This document shows, piece after piece, positions 25,739 through 34,556 of a stretch of 64,000 bases of DNA. A program made the position numbers and the translations under genes. How positions within the stretch are numbered: the first letter of the stretch is position 1; every line of letters begins with the position of its first letter. The stretch comes from Luteibacter sp. OK325 (GTDB lineage Bacteria; Pseudomonadota; Gammaproteobacteria; Xanthomonadales; Rhodanobacteraceae): NCBI RefSeq assembly GCF_003050935.1, contig NZ_QAOX01000003.1, positions 186,001-250,000 of the forward strand, read 5' to 3'. The notes under the pieces are model-generated. The model searched no databases. It was not told the DNA's origin and saw nothing but the letters and a program-made list of their open reading frames with translations.

Positions 25739-26683
25739 ATGGCAGACAAGAACAGCAAGATCGTCATCACCGGCGCCGCCGGACTCGTCGGCCAGAACCT
25801 GATCGTCGAACTGAAGAGCCAGGGGTTTACCCAGCTCGTCGCTATCGACAAGCATGCCTACAACATGGGCATCCTGCGCGAACTCCACCCCGATGTCGTC
25901 GCCATCGAGGCTGACGTGGCGGTACCGGGCACCTGGGAAGAAGCCTTCGCCGGCGCTTCCTGCGCGGTGCAGCTGCACGCGCAGATCACCAGCAAGTTCC
26001 CCGACGAGTTCGTGCGCAACAACATCGACGCCACGCGCGTCGTGCTGGACGCGATCAAGCGCCACGAGGTGCCATACCTGGTGCACATCAGTTCGTCGGT
26101 CGTGGTGTCCGTCTCCAACGACGACTACACGAATACGAAGAAGGCCCAGGAGAAACTGGTCGTCGAATCGGGTATCCGGCACTGTGCCCTACGCCCGACC
26201 CTGATGTTCGGCTGGTTCGATCCGAAGCACTTCGGCTGGCTCTCGCGCTTCATGGCGAAGACGCCGGTGTTCCCGATTCCCGGTGACGGCCGCTACATGC
26301 GCCAGCCACTTTACGAGCGCGATTTCTGCCGCTGCATCGCCGACTGCATCGTCCGCGAGCGTAATGGCGAGATCTACGACGTCGTGGGCGATACGCGCAT
26401 CGACTATGTCGACATCATCCATACGATCAAGCGCGCGAAGGGGCTGAAAACCTTCATCCTGCATATTCCGTACGGGCTCTTTGGCTTCCTGCTGCGCGTA
26501 TTCGCGCTGTTCAGCGGCAAGCCGCCATTTACTGAAAGCCAGCTCAAGGCGCTGAGCGCGGGCGACGACTTCAAGGGCGTGGATACAGTCGCGGAGTTCG
26601 GTGTGAAGCAAACGCCATTTGCGGAGGCCGTTAAGGAGAGCTATTGCGATCCGCGGTATTCCTCCATCGTCCTGAAGCGCTGA
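25739..26683 (+). CDS. NAD-dependent epimerase/dehydratase family protein
   Basis: The 314-residue extended SDR has GAAGLVG at 12-18 and a YxxxK pair at Y130-K134 (DDYTNTKKAQE) after an SSSVVV strand. Family members act on nucleotide sugars, on hydroxysteroids or on polyprenyl-linked sugars. It starts 2 bases after the DprE2-like stop and so belongs to the same transcript. The C-terminal part contains a hydrophobic stretch (FILHIPYGLFGFLLRVFALF) that could contact the membrane, which would suit a lipid-linked substrate. The specific reaction cannot be read from sequence. Confidence 0.82.
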   Translation: MADKNSKIVITGAAGLVGQNLIVELKSQGFTQLVAIDKHAYNMGILRELHPDVVAIEADVAVPGTWEEAFAGASCAVQLHAQITSKFPDEFVRNNIDATRVVLDAIKRHEVPYLVHISSSVVVSVSNDDYTNTKKAQEKLVVESGIRHCALRPTLMFGWFDPKHFGWLSRFMAKTPVFPIPGDGRYMRQPLYERDFCRCIADCIVRERNGEIYDVVGDTRIDYVDIIHTIKRAKGLKTFILHIPYGLFGFLLRVFALFSGKPPFTESQLKALSAGDDFKGVDTVAEFGVKQTPFAEAVKESYCDPRYSSIVLKR

Positions 26684-26722
26684 GGCGTCGAATCACGAAA
26701 AGCGGGCTGCCTCACCATCGTC

Positions 26723-28852
26723 ATGGTCCAGAACCCTTCTTCCCGCCATCCTCGTATCGAGGCCGCATACCGCTTGGTCATGGTGCTGCTGGCTGCCGGG
26801 TTCGTGGCTGCAGCCATCATCGGTGCTGTGCGGTACTACTCGCCAGTTCCGCTCGGAGACATGTGGAATGGGTATCTGGACTTCTTCATGGAGGTTCAGA
26901 ACGGCAACCGTGCCGCGTGGTGGGCGCAGCACAACGAACACCGGATCGTACTGGCCCGCCTGCTTTTCTGGCTGGACCTGTCTTTTTTCGACGGGCGTGG
27001 CGCGAGCCTGATCGTTGCCAACTATCTGCTGGTCGCGGCAAGCGCGTCCGTGTTGTGTCTCGGTATTCGCAGGGTGCTCCCAGGGACCGTGGACGCACCG
27101 CTGGCGACGGCCATGCAGTCCCTGGTGTGGGCAAGCGTCTTCTTCTGGTCCCAGCAAGAAAACCTTACCTGGGGATTCCAGAGCCAGTTCTTCCTGGCCC
27201 AATTATTGCCACTGGCCGCCCTGTCCGTCCTTGCACGGGTAAAAGCCGCGCCGCAGAGGCGAATGTCGGCTATGGCAGTCAGCTGCGCCCTTGGAGTTGC
27301 CGCTTGCGGCACCATGGCCAACGGGGCGCTCGCCCTGCCATTCATGGTCGCCTACGCGTTGGTCGTAGGCATCCGACGCCGTGACGTCCTCGTCCTCGTC
27401 ACGGTGACCGTAACGACGATCCTGATCTACATGCGCGGCTACGCCACAGGCGAAGGCCATGCTCCCCTTCTGCAAACCTTGCGAGCCGATCCTCTGGGCA
27501 TCGTTGGCTTCGTACTCACGTACCTCGGCAATCCGGTTGCCTATATCCCTGTGCTCCGCGGTGCCGGGAAGATCGCCCCCATGGCCGCCGGCGCAGTGAT
27601 GTTGCTCACCGCCTTGGCCGTCGCGGTGAGCGGCTGGCGATCGCGCGGCGAGCGCCCACTCACGTACGCCATGCTGACGTTCATCGCGTACGTGGGTGCG
27701 ACGGCTCTCGGCACGGCTTTGGGCCGGTTGACGGGTACCCTCGACCAGGCGCTGATCAGCCGATATACGACACCTCCCCTCATGGCATGGTGCGCGCTGC
27801 TCGTCGCCTCGTTGCCCGACGTCGCCACCCGGAAAGTCTTTCGTCGGCTTGCCCTGGCCCTCGCCCCCGCTGCTCTGATGGCATTCCTTCCGACACAGGC
27901 AACCGCCGTGCGCAGGCAAAGTGACCTACGTTTCCAGAAGGAGCTGGGCGCCCTCGCGCTGGCCCTCGATGTGCGGGACGAACATGCCATCGCACCCATC
28001 TTTCCTTTCACCGATTGGGCAATGACGATCGCGGACAAAGCAAGCGAACGTCACCTTTCCGTGTTCGGCTACCCGCCCCTGATCGATGCTCGCGCCAGCA
28101 TAGGCAGCAGGTCGGAGCGACACACGGCAGGCGATTGCGCGGGATCCGACATCACGATCGAAGCCGTGGCGGACGGACAGGCATTCTCACGCATACGCGG
28201 CCGCATCCAACGCCGGGCCACCGCTACGGTCACCGAGCGTATCGAGGTCGTTGCCACCGACGGACGAATCGTCGGCCTGGCGCTGGATGGCGCGCCAAGG
28301 ATCACCTCACCAGGCCCCCATCAGGGGCAAGAACGCCTGCAGGCATCAGACTTCGTCGGATATATCCTCTCCAGCGCCGCCGATGCACCGGTGTCACTGG
28401 TAACGGCGGACGGTTGCGCGTTCTCCGTGACGCCGCTCCGGGTCTTCAGCATCGCTACGCAAACCCCGGCGCCGGGCGCGGGGCTGGTCCCCGCGGCTGC
28501 CCTCGCCGGGGACTCCAGTTACTCCGGAAGCGATGTGGATAGAAGCCGGTTCAACGGGATTCGCGTTCTCGGCTCATGGATCCACGCCGACAAGGACACG
28601 GGCTCCGTAAGCTTCACGGTTCATCGGGGCGAACATATCTACTATCGCTCGGGCCCCATGGCGGGGCGCCAACGGCTGCTCGTCGGCACGGGAACGGCGG
28701 CGATCCCCCTTCCCGCGCTCCGCGAGTGGACCCGAGTCTCGTTCGACGATCCCAACTTGCCTGATGCATTCCTTGTCACCATCCGTGACGACGGTGACGG
28801 CTGGGGCGAGTGGTCCGCCATCGCACTTGGTGACAGTCTGCCAGCGCCATAG
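26723..28852 (+). CDS. Polytopic membrane protein, putative GT-C glycosyltransferase (HNEHRI family)
   Basis: The protein has 709 residues. The first 400 hold about 10-11 hydrophobic helices; the last 300 are a soluble, probably periplasmic beta-rich domain. After the first helix lies an acidic motif D46-x-W48, then HNEHRI at 70-75 and GFQSQF at 151-156. The same three motifs in the same order occur in the 30.7-kb gene, so the two are paralogues. An acidic residue in the first external loop is a hallmark of GT-C enzymes that use polyprenyl-phosphate sugars. Given the arabinofuranose-type genes upstream, a polyprenyl-P-sugar transferase is a reasonable inference; no characterised homologue is recognised. 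Confidence 0.7.
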   Translation: MVQNPSSRHPRIEAAYRLVMVLLAAGFVAAAIIGAVRYYSPVPLGDMWNGYLDFFMEVQNGNRAAWWAQHNEHRIVLARLLFWLDLSFFDGRGASLIVANYLLVAASASVLCLGIRRVLPGTVDAPLATAMQSLVWASVFFWSQQENLTWGFQSQFFLAQLLPLAALSVLARVKAAPQRRMSAMAVSCALGVAACGTMANGALALPFMVAYALVVGIRRRDVLVLVTVTVTTILIYMRGYATGEGHAPLLQTLRADPLGIVGFVLTYLGNPVAYIPVLRGAGKIAPMAAGAVMLLTALAVAVSGWRSRGERPLTYAMLTFIAYVGATALGTALGRLTGTLDQALISRYTTPPLMAWCALLVASLPDVATRKVFRRLALALAPAALMAFLPTQATAVRRQSDLRFQKELGALALALDVRDEHAIAPIFPFTDWAMTIADKASERHLSVFGYPPLIDARASIGSRSERHTAGDCAGSDITIEAVADGQAFSRIRGRIQRRATATVTERIEVVATDGRIVGLALDGAPRITSPGPHQGQERLQASDFVGYILSSAADAPVSLVTADGCAFSVTPLRVFSIATQTPAPGAGLVPAAALAGDSSYSGSDVDRSRFNGIRVLGSWIHADKDTGSVSFTVHRGEHIYYRSGPMAGRQRLLVGTGTAAIPLPALREWTRVSFDDPNLPDAFLVTIRDDGDGWGEWSAIALGDSLPAP

Positions 28853-28932
28853 CCGCACGGCTCGGCCCGGCACCGTACAACCGTTATCATTCCCTATCCG
28901 GCGCTCCATGGCGCCCCAACGGAGTTTCCAAC

Positions 28933-30219
28933 ATGGCAGAGCGCATCGCCGTCCTCGGAGCGGGGCCCATGGGTCTGGCAGTGGCATACCAACTGGCTCG
29001 CGATGGACATCACCCCGTGGTGTTCGAAGCCGACGATCGCGTCGGAGGCATGACCGCCAGCTTCGACTTCTCCGGACTGAAGATCGAGCGCTACTACCAC
29101 TTCCACTGCATCTCAGACGCAGGCTTTCTCACCATGCTCGACGAATTGGGCCTGGCCGGACACATGAAGTGGACGGAAACGAAGATGGGCTATTGGTACG
29201 GGAAGCGGCTCCAGCCGTGGGGTAATCCGGTCGCCCTGCTTAAATTCAAGGGCCTCGGTCTCGTCGCAAAGTTACGCTACGGCCTGCACGCATTCCTGTC
29301 GACCAAACGCAAGGACTGGCGGCCACTCGATAACGTGGAAGCCACCGGATGGATCCGTCGCTGGGTCGGAGCCGAGGCATATCGCGTGCTCTGGAAGCGT
29401 CTGTTTGACTACAAATTCTACGACTACAGCGACAACCTCTCTGCCGCCTGGATTTGGAGCCGCATCCGTCGAATCGGCAATTCGCGCTACAACCTCTTTC
29501 GCGAAAAGCTCGGCTACCTCGACGGCGGCTCCGATACGCTGCTGCTGGGCATGAAGACCTGGATCGAATCCCATGGCGGGGAGATTCGCCTCGGGACGCC
29601 TGTGCAGAAGGTAGTCATCGAGAACGGGGCTGTGGCTGGCCTGCAGACCGCGGCGGGCATGGAAGTGTTCGACAAGGTCGTGAGCACGATTCCGCTGCCG
29701 TTCGTGCCGCGCCTGATACCGGATCTCCCCGCCGACATACTGGCGCGCTTCAGTGCGCTCAAGAATATTGCCGTCGTTTGTGTCATCGCCAAGTTGCGCA
29801 AGCCAGTCACCGAGAACTTCTGGCTAAACATCAACGACGATGATATGGACATACCCGGACTGGTCGAGTACACCAACCTGCGTCCGTTGCCCGAGCACGT
29901 CGTCTACGTGCCGTTCTACATGCCCGGCGAGCATCCGAAATACGGCGACACTGACCAGGTGTTTACCGACAAGGTCAAGCGCTACCTGAAGGAAATCAAT
30001 CCCGACCTTATGGACGACGATTTCATCGATATCAGGGCCAATCGCTATCGTTACGCCCAGCCGATCTGTCCACCCGCCTACCTCGACAGTATTCCGCAGC
30101 GCAAGTTACCCGTGGAAGGTCTCTGGGCCGCCGACACGTCGCACTACTACCCGGAGGATCGCGGCATCTCGGAAAGCATCGATTTCGGCCGGATGCTGGC
30201 CAGGGAAGTCACCGCGTGA
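28933..30219 (+). CDS. FAD-dependent amine-oxidase/protoporphyrinogen-oxidase-like oxidoreductase
   Basis: The 428-residue flavoprotein begins with a Rossmann motif [15 protein letters not shown] and the family follow-up [19 protein letters not shown]. The C-terminus has the second FAD contact ([20 protein letters not shown]). This superfamily includes amine oxidases, phytoene desaturases and UDP-galactopyranose mutase; it lacks the features I know of Glf, so I do not call it a mutase. The position inside a polyprenyl-sugar gene run suggests sugar or lipid-sugar chemistry. GGAG lies 8 bases before the ATG, and its TGA overlaps the GTG of the GtrA-like gene. Confidence 0.82.
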   Translation: MAERIAVLGAGPMGLAVAYQLARDGHHPVVFEADDRVGGMTASFDFSGLKIERYYHFHCISDAGFLTMLDELGLAGHMKWTETKMGYWYGKRLQPWGNPVALLKFKGLGLVAKLRYGLHAFLSTKRKDWRPLDNVEATGWIRRWVGAEAYRVLWKRLFDYKFYDYSDNLSAAWIWSRIRRIGNSRYNLFREKLGYLDGGSDTLLLGMKTWIESHGGEIRLGTPVQKVVIENGAVAGLQTAAGMEVFDKVVSTIPLPFVPRLIPDLPADILARFSALKNIAVVCVIAKLRKPVTENFWLNINDDDMDIPGLVEYTNLRPLPEHVVYVPFYMPGEHPKYGDTDQVFTDKVKRYLKEINPDLMDDDFIDIRANRYRYAQPICPPAYLDSIPQRKLPVEGLWAADTSHYYPEDRGISESIDFGRMLAREVTA

Positions 30220-30656
30220 CGGCGAGCCCCGCGTTCGGAGCACTCAGTGAACGCGTGCACGCCCTGCTGCGATCGCAGTTCGTCCTCTTCCTAATCGTCG
30301 GAGGCGTGGCGGCGGCGGTCAATTTCGGCTCACGCATGCTTATCAACCAGTGGACGGGTTATGCATGGTCTGTCGCTCTCGCCTACTGCATCGGCATGGC
30401 AACGGCTTTTGTACTCAATCGCCTGTTCGTCTTCAAGCAGTCAACGCGACCCATGCGTCACCAGGCCACGTGGTTCGTGTTGGTCAACGCATTCGCTCTG
30501 CTTCAAACGCTCGCCGTCAGCGTGCTTCTCGCAAGAATCGTCTTTCCTGCGCTTGGGTTTCATTGGCATCCGGATGCAGTGGCTCACATGATCGGGATCA
30601 TGCTGCCGTTGGTGTCCAGTTACTTCGGTCACAAGTATCTGTCGTTTCGCCACTGA
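30216..30656 (+). CDS. GtrA-like small membrane protein (candidate polyprenyl-P-sugar flippase)
   Basis: The 146-residue protein has four hydrophobic segments and typical GtrA features: [38 protein letters not shown], and a terminal [13 protein letters not shown]. GtrA proteins are thought to move polyprenyl-phosphate sugars across the inner membrane; a GtrA-like gene (Rv3789) also neighbours dprE1/dprE2 in mycobacteria. The start is a GTG overlapping the oxidoreductase stop by 3 bases, implying coupling. Ten bases separate it from the next membrane-protein gene. Confidence 0.88.
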   Translation: MTASPAFGALSERVHALLRSQFVLFLIVGGVAAAVNFGSRMLINQWTGYAWSVALAYCIGMATAFVLNRLFVFKQSTRPMRHQATWFVLVNAFALLQTLAVSVLLARIVFPALGFHWHPDAVAHMIGIMLPLVSSYFGHKYLSFRH

Positions 30657-30665
30657 GTAAGGTAG

Positions 30666-32144
30666 ATGAGCAACCAGGACATGTATCCAATGGCTGACAC
30701 GCTGAACGCGTCCTTTACCCGACGCGTCACCCTTGCCGTCTATCTGGCCTGCCTCATCGCGCACGTCATTTACGTGTCGCTCTATGCGCATGAAATTCCA
30801 TTCTGGGATCAGTGGGACGCCGAAGCAGACCGCCTCCTTCGTCCGCTCCAGGAATCGTCACTCTCGCTAGGACAAATGTTCGCTTCGCACAACGAGCATC
30901 GAATTCTCTTCTCCAGACTGCTTTCGCTGGCGCTGTTCAAGTTGAATAGCGGCCAATGGAACAACCTCGTCGAGGCCTACGCGTCGTCTGTCATTTACGC
31001 GGCGGTCCCGGCGACCTTCGTCTGGCTTGCCTCACGGAACGGCGGATCACGAATCCCGATGGTGGTCGGCGCGTTCGCCGCTTGCGCACTCGCCATGCTT
31101 CCCTTCGATTTCGAGAACACCCTGGTCGGATTCCAGAGCCAGTTCTATTTCATGGCCGAGTTTGCTTTACTCATCCTGGCAACCGCATGCTACGCAAGGC
31201 CGACCTACCGAACTGCAGCCGGCTTGACGGCTCTGGGACTTGCATCGCTGTTCACTATGGCCTCGGGCATGTTCGCACCGGGTCTCGCCATTGCCATGCT
31301 GTGGATCTGCCACGGTAACAATCCGAAGAACCGAGGCTTTCTCATCGCCGCCTCGTTGGGGCTCGCTGCGACCGTCGCTCTCGGCGTGATCCTGTTCCCG
31401 ATCCTCGGCAGCAATCTGGCTGCGAGCGGCGTGGAAGGACATATCCATGCGTTGTCGACGAACTTCATGTGGCCGATGCAATCACGCAGCGGGCGTGAGT
31501 GGCACGAAGGCCGCAAGATCGTCTACGCAGCCTGCGTCTGGGCGCCCTTGCTGACGTGGCTGATCCAGCGCATTCGCGTCCGGGAGTTCGAAACCGATGA
31601 ATTGTTCGTCGTCGCCGTCGCGTTATGGGTGGCGCTTCAACTCGCCGCCATCGCCCATTCCCGCGGTCACGACTTGCTCAGTGTCCCGTCGCGGTACACG
31701 GATATCTTTGCCATCGGCCTGATCTGCAATGCCTGGCTGGCATCGCGAATGCTGACGGCGCCCGGTGCCCGATGGCCTGTCCTTGGCGTACCCGCAATCT
31801 TGTTCGTGATTGCCGCCGGATCCGGCCTCGTGTCGCGTACACCCGCGGATCTCTGGAATGTACGCGCAACGGCTCGCTTCGGAACGGCACAAACGGACAA
31901 CGTCGCTGCGTATATTCGCACCAACGACCCCCAGTGGCTGATCAAACCGCTTTTCGAAATACCTTACCCTGACGCCAAGCGCTTGCAGTCGCTGCTGGAC
32001 AACCCAACGATCCGGTCTTCGCTACCTTCGACGATCAACCCTGTTTCTCCGGCCGGAGACAAGACGGGCGATCCAGCAAGCAGGGACGGTACGCTCACGC
32101 TGTGGGCGAGGCACCTCCAGGCTTTCGTACAACAGAAGTCATAA
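30666..32144 (+). CDS. Polytopic membrane protein, putative GT-C glycosyltransferase (HNEHRI family)
   Basis: The 492-residue protein has about 10-11 hydrophobic helices and only a short C-terminal tail. The D48-x-W50, HNEHRI (75-80) and GFQSQF (155-160) motifs match the 26.7-kb protein in order and spacing. Both also carry an EN pair just before GFQSQF. It lacks the large soluble domain of its paralogue. The pattern of a first-loop acidic residue in a polytopic protein suggests a GT-C fold using a polyprenyl-linked sugar, plausibly the donor made by the UbiA/DprE-like genes. This is inference; I know no characterised relative. Confidence 0.7.
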   Translation: MSNQDMYPMADTLNASFTRRVTLAVYLACLIAHVIYVSLYAHEIPFWDQWDAEADRLLRPLQESSLSLGQMFASHNEHRILFSRLLSLALFKLNSGQWNNLVEAYASSVIYAAVPATFVWLASRNGGSRIPMVVGAFAACALAMLPFDFENTLVGFQSQFYFMAEFALLILATACYARPTYRTAAGLTALGLASLFTMASGMFAPGLAIAMLWICHGNNPKNRGFLIAASLGLAATVALGVILFPILGSNLAASGVEGHIHALSTNFMWPMQSRSGREWHEGRKIVYAACVWAPLLTWLIQRIRVREFETDELFVVAVALWVALQLAAIAHSRGHDLLSVPSRYTDIFAIGLICNAWLASRMLTAPGARWPVLGVPAILFVIAAGSGLVSRTPADLWNVRATARFGTAQTDNVAAYIRTNDPQWLIKPLFEIPYPDAKRLQSLLDNPTIRSSLPSTINPVSPAGDKTGDPASRDGTLTLWARHLQAFVQQKS

Positions 32145-32236
32145 TCCATTTGCAATCGTCGCCATGGCTCGGAGATCGCCATGAGGTCGTTTCGATCGCT
32201 TAGCCGGACAAACCGGGTTCCAGAAAGGGAAATTGC

Positions 32237-34540
32237 ATGAGAATGCCGCGCGCCGATTACGCGATGCTGGTCAGTCGGGGGAGCGTGCTGCTGACCCTCA
32301 TCCTGACGGTACTCCTCGTCATACCGTTTTCGCCGTATGTCGCTGGGTTAGATGGTGAGCCCTGGAGGTATGCGATGAATGTCGCTGTCGCGGACCACAT
32401 GGTGTTCGGTCGTGACATCATTTTTACCGCAGGTCCCCTCAGCACCATCTATACCCGCGCGTATCACCCTGCGACCGACGGGATCCTCCTTGCCGGTTCG
32501 GCGCTCCTTGCCGTGGCCCTCTGCATGGGTATGGCCGCGATCACCCCACCCCAACGCCGGCCATGGCTCTTGTTCGTGCCGCTGCTGATAAGCCAGCTTC
32601 CTTTCGAGGGAGCCATGCTGCTCGCGCTGCCCTTCCTGCTCGTCCTCGTGGCGGAGAAGACCGCCAAGGAGGGTGGCAGGCGACTTCTCGTGTCACTCTT
32701 CATCGTTGCGGTGGCATGCACGACGCTGCCCCTGATCAAGGGCACGATGGCCGTCGCCGTCGTAGCGTGCGCAGGACTTGCTTTCCTGGCGCTCGTTCGT
32801 CGGCGGCCAGTCGTTGCAGTGACGATGATCGCCGCCTGCGCAGCCGTACTCACGGGCACCTGGCTGTACGTAGGTCAGCCACTGGCGGCGCTTCCGACAT
32901 TTTTCGTCAGCCAAGTGCCGGTCATGACGGGCTACACCTCAGCGATGGCCATAAATGGCAACACTTGGGAAGCCGTCGTGTTTCCGCTGTTCGCGTTCTG
33001 CGTCGTTCTAGCAGTGCTGGGCGCGCCCATCCTGCAGCGATGGCACGTTACCCTGGCAGCGGCGATCCTCTTGTTCATTGCGTTCAAGGCTGGCTTCGTC
33101 AGGCACGACACACATCCGACAATCTCCGCGTGTGCCCTCGCCTTCGCTGGGCTGATCGCATTCGTCGAGAAGCCAGCGGTCAGCCGTAAGGCAGTCCTCG
33201 GGCTGCTCGCAGGATTTTCTGGCGCGGTCGTCACGTCGATGGCTTATCAATCGTATGACGTCGACAAGATGCAACATCGTATGTCCATGCTTCTGAGCGA
33301 ATCCGCGAGGGGTCTGGGCCAACGTATCACCCACCCCGATGACCTGGGTAAGCGGTTCGCCGAAGAGAACGCGCGGCTTCGCCAGGTATTTCCGTTGCCA
33401 GCTTATGGCGGGACGGCCGACATCTACCCCGTGAACGCCGCGGCCCTGATCGCAAGCGGAACCCCCTGGAATCCGAGACCGACGATATTGAGCTACACCG
33501 CCTACACGCCATCGCTTGCGAAGGCCGACGCGGACCACCTGCGTGAGCGTCCGCCCTCACGAATCTACTTTGACATCGGCACCGTAGACCTACGATATCC
33601 TTCGCTGGATGACGGGCTGAGTTGGCCGATCCTCCTTGAGGACTACAGCGTATCGGGGTTCGCAGGCACCTATGCGGTGCTGGAGCATGGCCGTGCTGGC
33701 GGTAAGGTACAGTTCGGACCCGAAGTCACTCGCACCGTCGCCACAGGGGCTACGATCGCTTTGGGAGCGGCCAAAAGGCCGATTTGGGCGAAGATCGACA
33801 TTCAGCCCACATGGCTTGGACGCATAGCGTCCCTCGTATACAAGCTACCGCTCCTGACGTTGGATGTCGGCTACGACAATGGTAGTTCGCGCCGGTATCG
33901 GTTCGTTCCCGGCATGGCTTCCGAGGGCTTCCTGCTCTCGCCCACGGTCGCCGACAGCACAGCCTTCGTCGCACTCCATTCGCGTGAGCAGCAATCGCTC
34001 CTTGCGGGCAACTATGTGACGCACATCGACGTCTTTGGCGACGCGGGTACCCGCTGGTTCTGGCGTGCGGAATACAGACTGACCTTACAGGACGTCGACA
34101 TTGGGCCATCGCCCCAGGCCGACGCACTGCTTCTTGCCCATCCCGACCTGCAGCATACGGCAGCCGACGCGGTGCCCGGTGGCGATTGTTCGATCGACTT
34201 TATTGATGGCCAACCCGGAACTACCCCGCTTATTCAGGCGAAGGGTGGACTGATCACGGTCACAGGATGGGCGCTTGCATCCGGCGTAGACGGACGACTC
34301 GCGGATACGCGAGACATCGCCCTGATCCAGGGCGATGCGACCTACCTTGCCGGAGTTCGCACTACGCCACGGGGCGATATCGGCGACCACTTCCGACATC
34401 CGGCCCTGACCGGTGCGGGCTTCGAATCATTCATCGACACGCGGGGTCTGCATGGCGAGTTTGACGTGCGTGTGATGCAGAAGTCCGGCAACCGCGAACT
34501 CCTGTGCAGCAGCGCTCGCTCGCGGATACGCATCGACTGA
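32237..34540 (+). CDS. Large polytopic membrane protein with soluble C-terminal domains
   Basis: The 767-residue protein has about 11 hydrophobic helices in residues 10-345. A soluble part of some 420 residues follows and ends in a beta-rich module (GLITVTGWALASGVDGRLAD through GLHGEFDVRVM). The first external loop has acidic residues (LDGEPWRYAMNVAVADHMVF) followed by FTAGPLSTIYTRAYHP, again GT-C-like, but the HNEHRI motif of its neighbours is absent. A good ribosome site (AAGGGAAA) precedes the ATG. It is the last gene of the plus-strand run and converges with the LtaS-like gene. Function not assigned; a polysaccharide-modifying transferase is the likeliest role. Confidence 0.62.
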   Translation: MRMPRADYAMLVSRGSVLLTLILTVLLVIPFSPYVAGLDGEPWRYAMNVAVADHMVFGRDIIFTAGPLSTIYTRAYHPATDGILLAGSALLAVALCMGMAAITPPQRRPWLLFVPLLISQLPFEGAMLLALPFLLVLVAEKTAKEGGRRLLVSLFIVAVACTTLPLIKGTMAVAVVACAGLAFLALVRRRPVVAVTMIAACAAVLTGTWLYVGQPLAALPTFFVSQVPVMTGYTSAMAINGNTWEAVVFPLFAFCVVLAVLGAPILQRWHVTLAAAILLFIAFKAGFVRHDTHPTISACALAFAGLIAFVEKPAVSRKAVLGLLAGFSGAVVTSMAYQSYDVDKMQHRMSMLLSESARGLGQRITHPDDLGKRFAEENARLRQVFPLPAYGGTADIYPVNAAALIASGTPWNPRPTILSYTAYTPSLAKADADHLRERPPSRIYFDIGTVDLRYPSLDDGLSWPILLEDYSVSGFAGTYAVLEHGRAGGKVQFGPEVTRTVATGATIALGAAKRPIWAKIDIQPTWLGRIASLVYKLPLLTLDVGYDNGSSRRYRFVPGMASEGFLLSPTVADSTAFVALHSREQQSLLAGNYVTHIDVFGDAGTRWFWRAEYRLTLQDVDIGPSPQADALLLAHPDLQHTAADAVPGGDCSIDFIDGQPGTTPLIQAKGGLITVTGWALASGVDGRLADTRDIALIQGDATYLAGVRTTPRGDIGDHFRHPALTGAGFESFIDTRGLHGEFDVRVMQKSGNRELLCSSARSRIRID

Positions 34541-34556
34541 GGGACGCACTCCCAGG

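Noticed and set aside
28933-30219. UDP-galactopyranose mutase (glf)
   Set aside because: It has the FAD motifs of the superfamily but not the mutase motifs I know, so a galactofuranose pathway is not claimed.
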